Shown here: one piece after another, positions 63,069 to 64,000 of the stretch
How positions within the stretch are numbered: position 1 is the first letter of the stretch
Layout of the letters: every line of letters begins with the position of its first letter
NCBI RefSeq assembly: GCF_003751085.1
Contig: NZ_RJJY01000002.1
Location: forward strand, 1,736,001 to 1,800,000
DNA from: Micromonospora sp. Llam0
Lineage (GTDB): Bacteria; Actinomycetota; Actinomycetes; Mycobacteriales; Micromonosporaceae
Direction of reading: 5' to 3'
DNA length: 64,000 nt
Translations under genes and position numbers: made by a program
The notes under the pieces: model-generated
Told to the model about the DNA's origin: nothing
Database searches by the model: none
The model's input: only the letters and a program-made list of their open reading frames with translations

Positions 63069-63752
63069 TCAGGTCTGGCCGGGAGTGAGCAGGCCGCTTT
63101 CGTAGGCGAGGATGACCAGTTGGGCGCGGTCGTGCGCGTACAGCTTGGTCATGATGCGGTTGACGTGGGTCTTCGCCGTGTGCGGCGATATCACGAGGTC
63201 CTGGGCGATCTGCTGGTTCGACCGGCCGCGGGCCACCAGCAACAGCACCTCGCGTTCCCGGTCGGTCAGCTGCCCGAAGCTCTCGGGGACCGCAAGCGAG
63301 CCGCCGGCGGTGCCCGGACCCGAGCCCGGTAGGACGTACCGCTCGATGAGGCTGCGGGTCGCGGCGGGTGACAGCAGCGCGTCGCCGGCGTGCACCGCTC
63401 GCACCGCCCGGACGATCTCCTCCGGCTCCGCCCCTTTGCCGATGAAGCCGCTCGCACCGGCCCGCAGCGCCGCCACCAGGTACTCGTCCTCCTCGAACGT
63501 GGTGAGGATCAACACCCGGGTCCCGGCCAGCGCCGGATCGGCGCAGATGGCAGCCGTCGCGCCGATGCCGTCGAGTTCCGGCATCCGGATGTCCATCAGG
63601 ACGACGTCGGGGCGCAGCGACCCGGCGAGCCCGACGGCCTGCGTACCGTTGACGGCTTCGCCGACGACGCTGATCCCGCCGTCGTCGGCGAGGATGTCGG
63701 TCACGGCCTGCCGGATCAGTGACTGGTCGTCGACGACGAGCACGCTGGTCAC
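63069..63752 (-). CDS. NarL/LuxR-family response regulator
   Basis: A 227-residue response regulator. Receiver domain with VVDDQSL, phospho-acceptor Asp in VVLMDIRMPELDG, Thr in ILTTFEED and Lys in GKGAEP. The C-terminal LuxR helix-turn-helix is LTDREREVLLLVARGRSNQQIAQDLVISPHTAKTHVNRIMTKL. GTG at 63752 overlaps the stop of the sensor kinase gene (GTGA). The stimulus is unknown; the pair is a NarL-type two-component system. Confidence 0.94.
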   Translation of the reverse strand: MTSVLVVDDQSLIRQAVTDILADDGGISVVGEAVNGTQAVGLAGSLRPDVVLMDIRMPELDGIGATAAICADPALAGTRVLILTTFEEDEYLVAALRAGASGFIGKGAEPEEIVRAVRAVHAGDALLSPAATRSLIERYVLPGSGPGTAGGSLAVPESFGQLTDREREVLLLVARGRSNQQIAQDLVISPHTAKTHVNRIMTKLYAHDRAQLVILAYESGLLTPGQT

Positions 63753-64000
63753 CGGGGATCCTCCTTGGGCAGTGGCAGGGTGGCGGCAAGACGGTGGCCG
63801 CCCGGGGACAGGCCAGTTTCGACGATGCCCCGGACCGAGGCGACCCGTTCCCGCAGGCCGACCAGGCCGTGCCCGCCGCTGGGCATCTCGGGCCGGTCGT
63901 CGGCCGGTCGGCCGGACACCGGGTTCGTGACCACTACGTGGATCCGATCGGCGTCAACCTCGATCAGGACGTGGGCGCGATGCTCGGCACCGTGCTTGTG
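63749..64000 (-). CDS. Sensor histidine kinase, C-terminal part (5' end outside window)
   Basis: The last 83 residues of a NarX/DesK-type kinase, cut by the window end. HKHGAEHRAHVLIEVDADRIHVVVTNPVSGRP is the start of the HATPase_c N-box region, and HGLVGLRERVASVRGIVETGLSPGGHRLAATLPL holds the G-box and last strand. It is the partner of the response regulator, overlapping it by 4 bp. Confidence 0.88.
   Translation of the reverse strand, partial: HKHGAEHRAHVLIEVDADRIHVVVTNPVSGRPADDRPEMPSGGHGLVGLRERVASVRGIVETGLSPGGHRLAATLPLPKEDPR

Overview
The window is high-GC DNA with GTG/TTG starts, ATGA/GTGA stop-start overlaps, DUF3073, DUF397 and XRE-DUF5753 genes, an assimilatory NasA/NirBD set and an Sgm/GrmA-type rRNA methylase. 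This points to a filamentous actinomycete, most likely family Micromonosporaceae. That placement is inferred from gene content; no rRNA or tRNA gene is present to confirm it.

1-17.6 kb is mostly core chromosome. It has the 3' part of an amino-acid dehydrogenase, DUF3073, a two-gene cyclophane RiPP cassette (amcB-amcA), and de novo purine genes on the minus strand: purF-purM, purS-purQ-purL and purB, with purD further on at 27.4 kb. Interspersed are two SCP-type genes, a membrane protein with a very long Gly/Pro/Tyr-rich tail, a secreted trypsin-like protease, a YbjQ-family protein and an LPxTG/TIG surface protein.

17.6-24.6 kb looks like an inserted island. It holds a decapitated methyltransferase, a diverged tRNA-guanine transglycosylase (TGT) followed 7 bp later by an FmrO-family 16S rRNA methyltransferase paralogue, an opposing Sgm/GrmA-like 16S rRNA G1405 methylase, then queF and the overlapping queC-queE-queD set that makes preQ0/preQ1. 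Base exchange, the base it needs and two aminoglycoside-resistance-type methylases sit together without queA/queG. This is the most interesting candidate system in the window.

24.9-45.6 kb holds lipid-related genes (SCP2, acyl-CoA synthetase), purD, a nitrate assimilation group (nasA, a small unknown gene, nirB, nirD, narK), a five-gene MacAB-like efflux operon with two tandem adaptors, a divergent lipoprotein, a winged-helix/hydrolase fusion and a secreted protein of unknown fold behind a structured leader.

45.8-62.9 kb is a stress, conflict and mobile-element region. It includes a PP2C-like phosphatase, a short Nudix protein, DUF433/DUF5615 and VapBC toxin-antitoxin pairs (the latter with a lesion at the shared stop/start), a DprA-like three-gene operon, an XRE-DUF5753/DUF397 pair plus a decayed DUF397 copy, and an ISKra4-family element that cleanly splits a HAAS-domain membrane gene (9-bp target duplication, IS 52100..53784). 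It also has NB-ARC and UvrD debris joined head to head, and a four-gene paired-GTPase operon whose first gene is split by an IS1380-family element. The window ends with a truncated cold-shock-domain remnant and a two-component system cut by the window edge.
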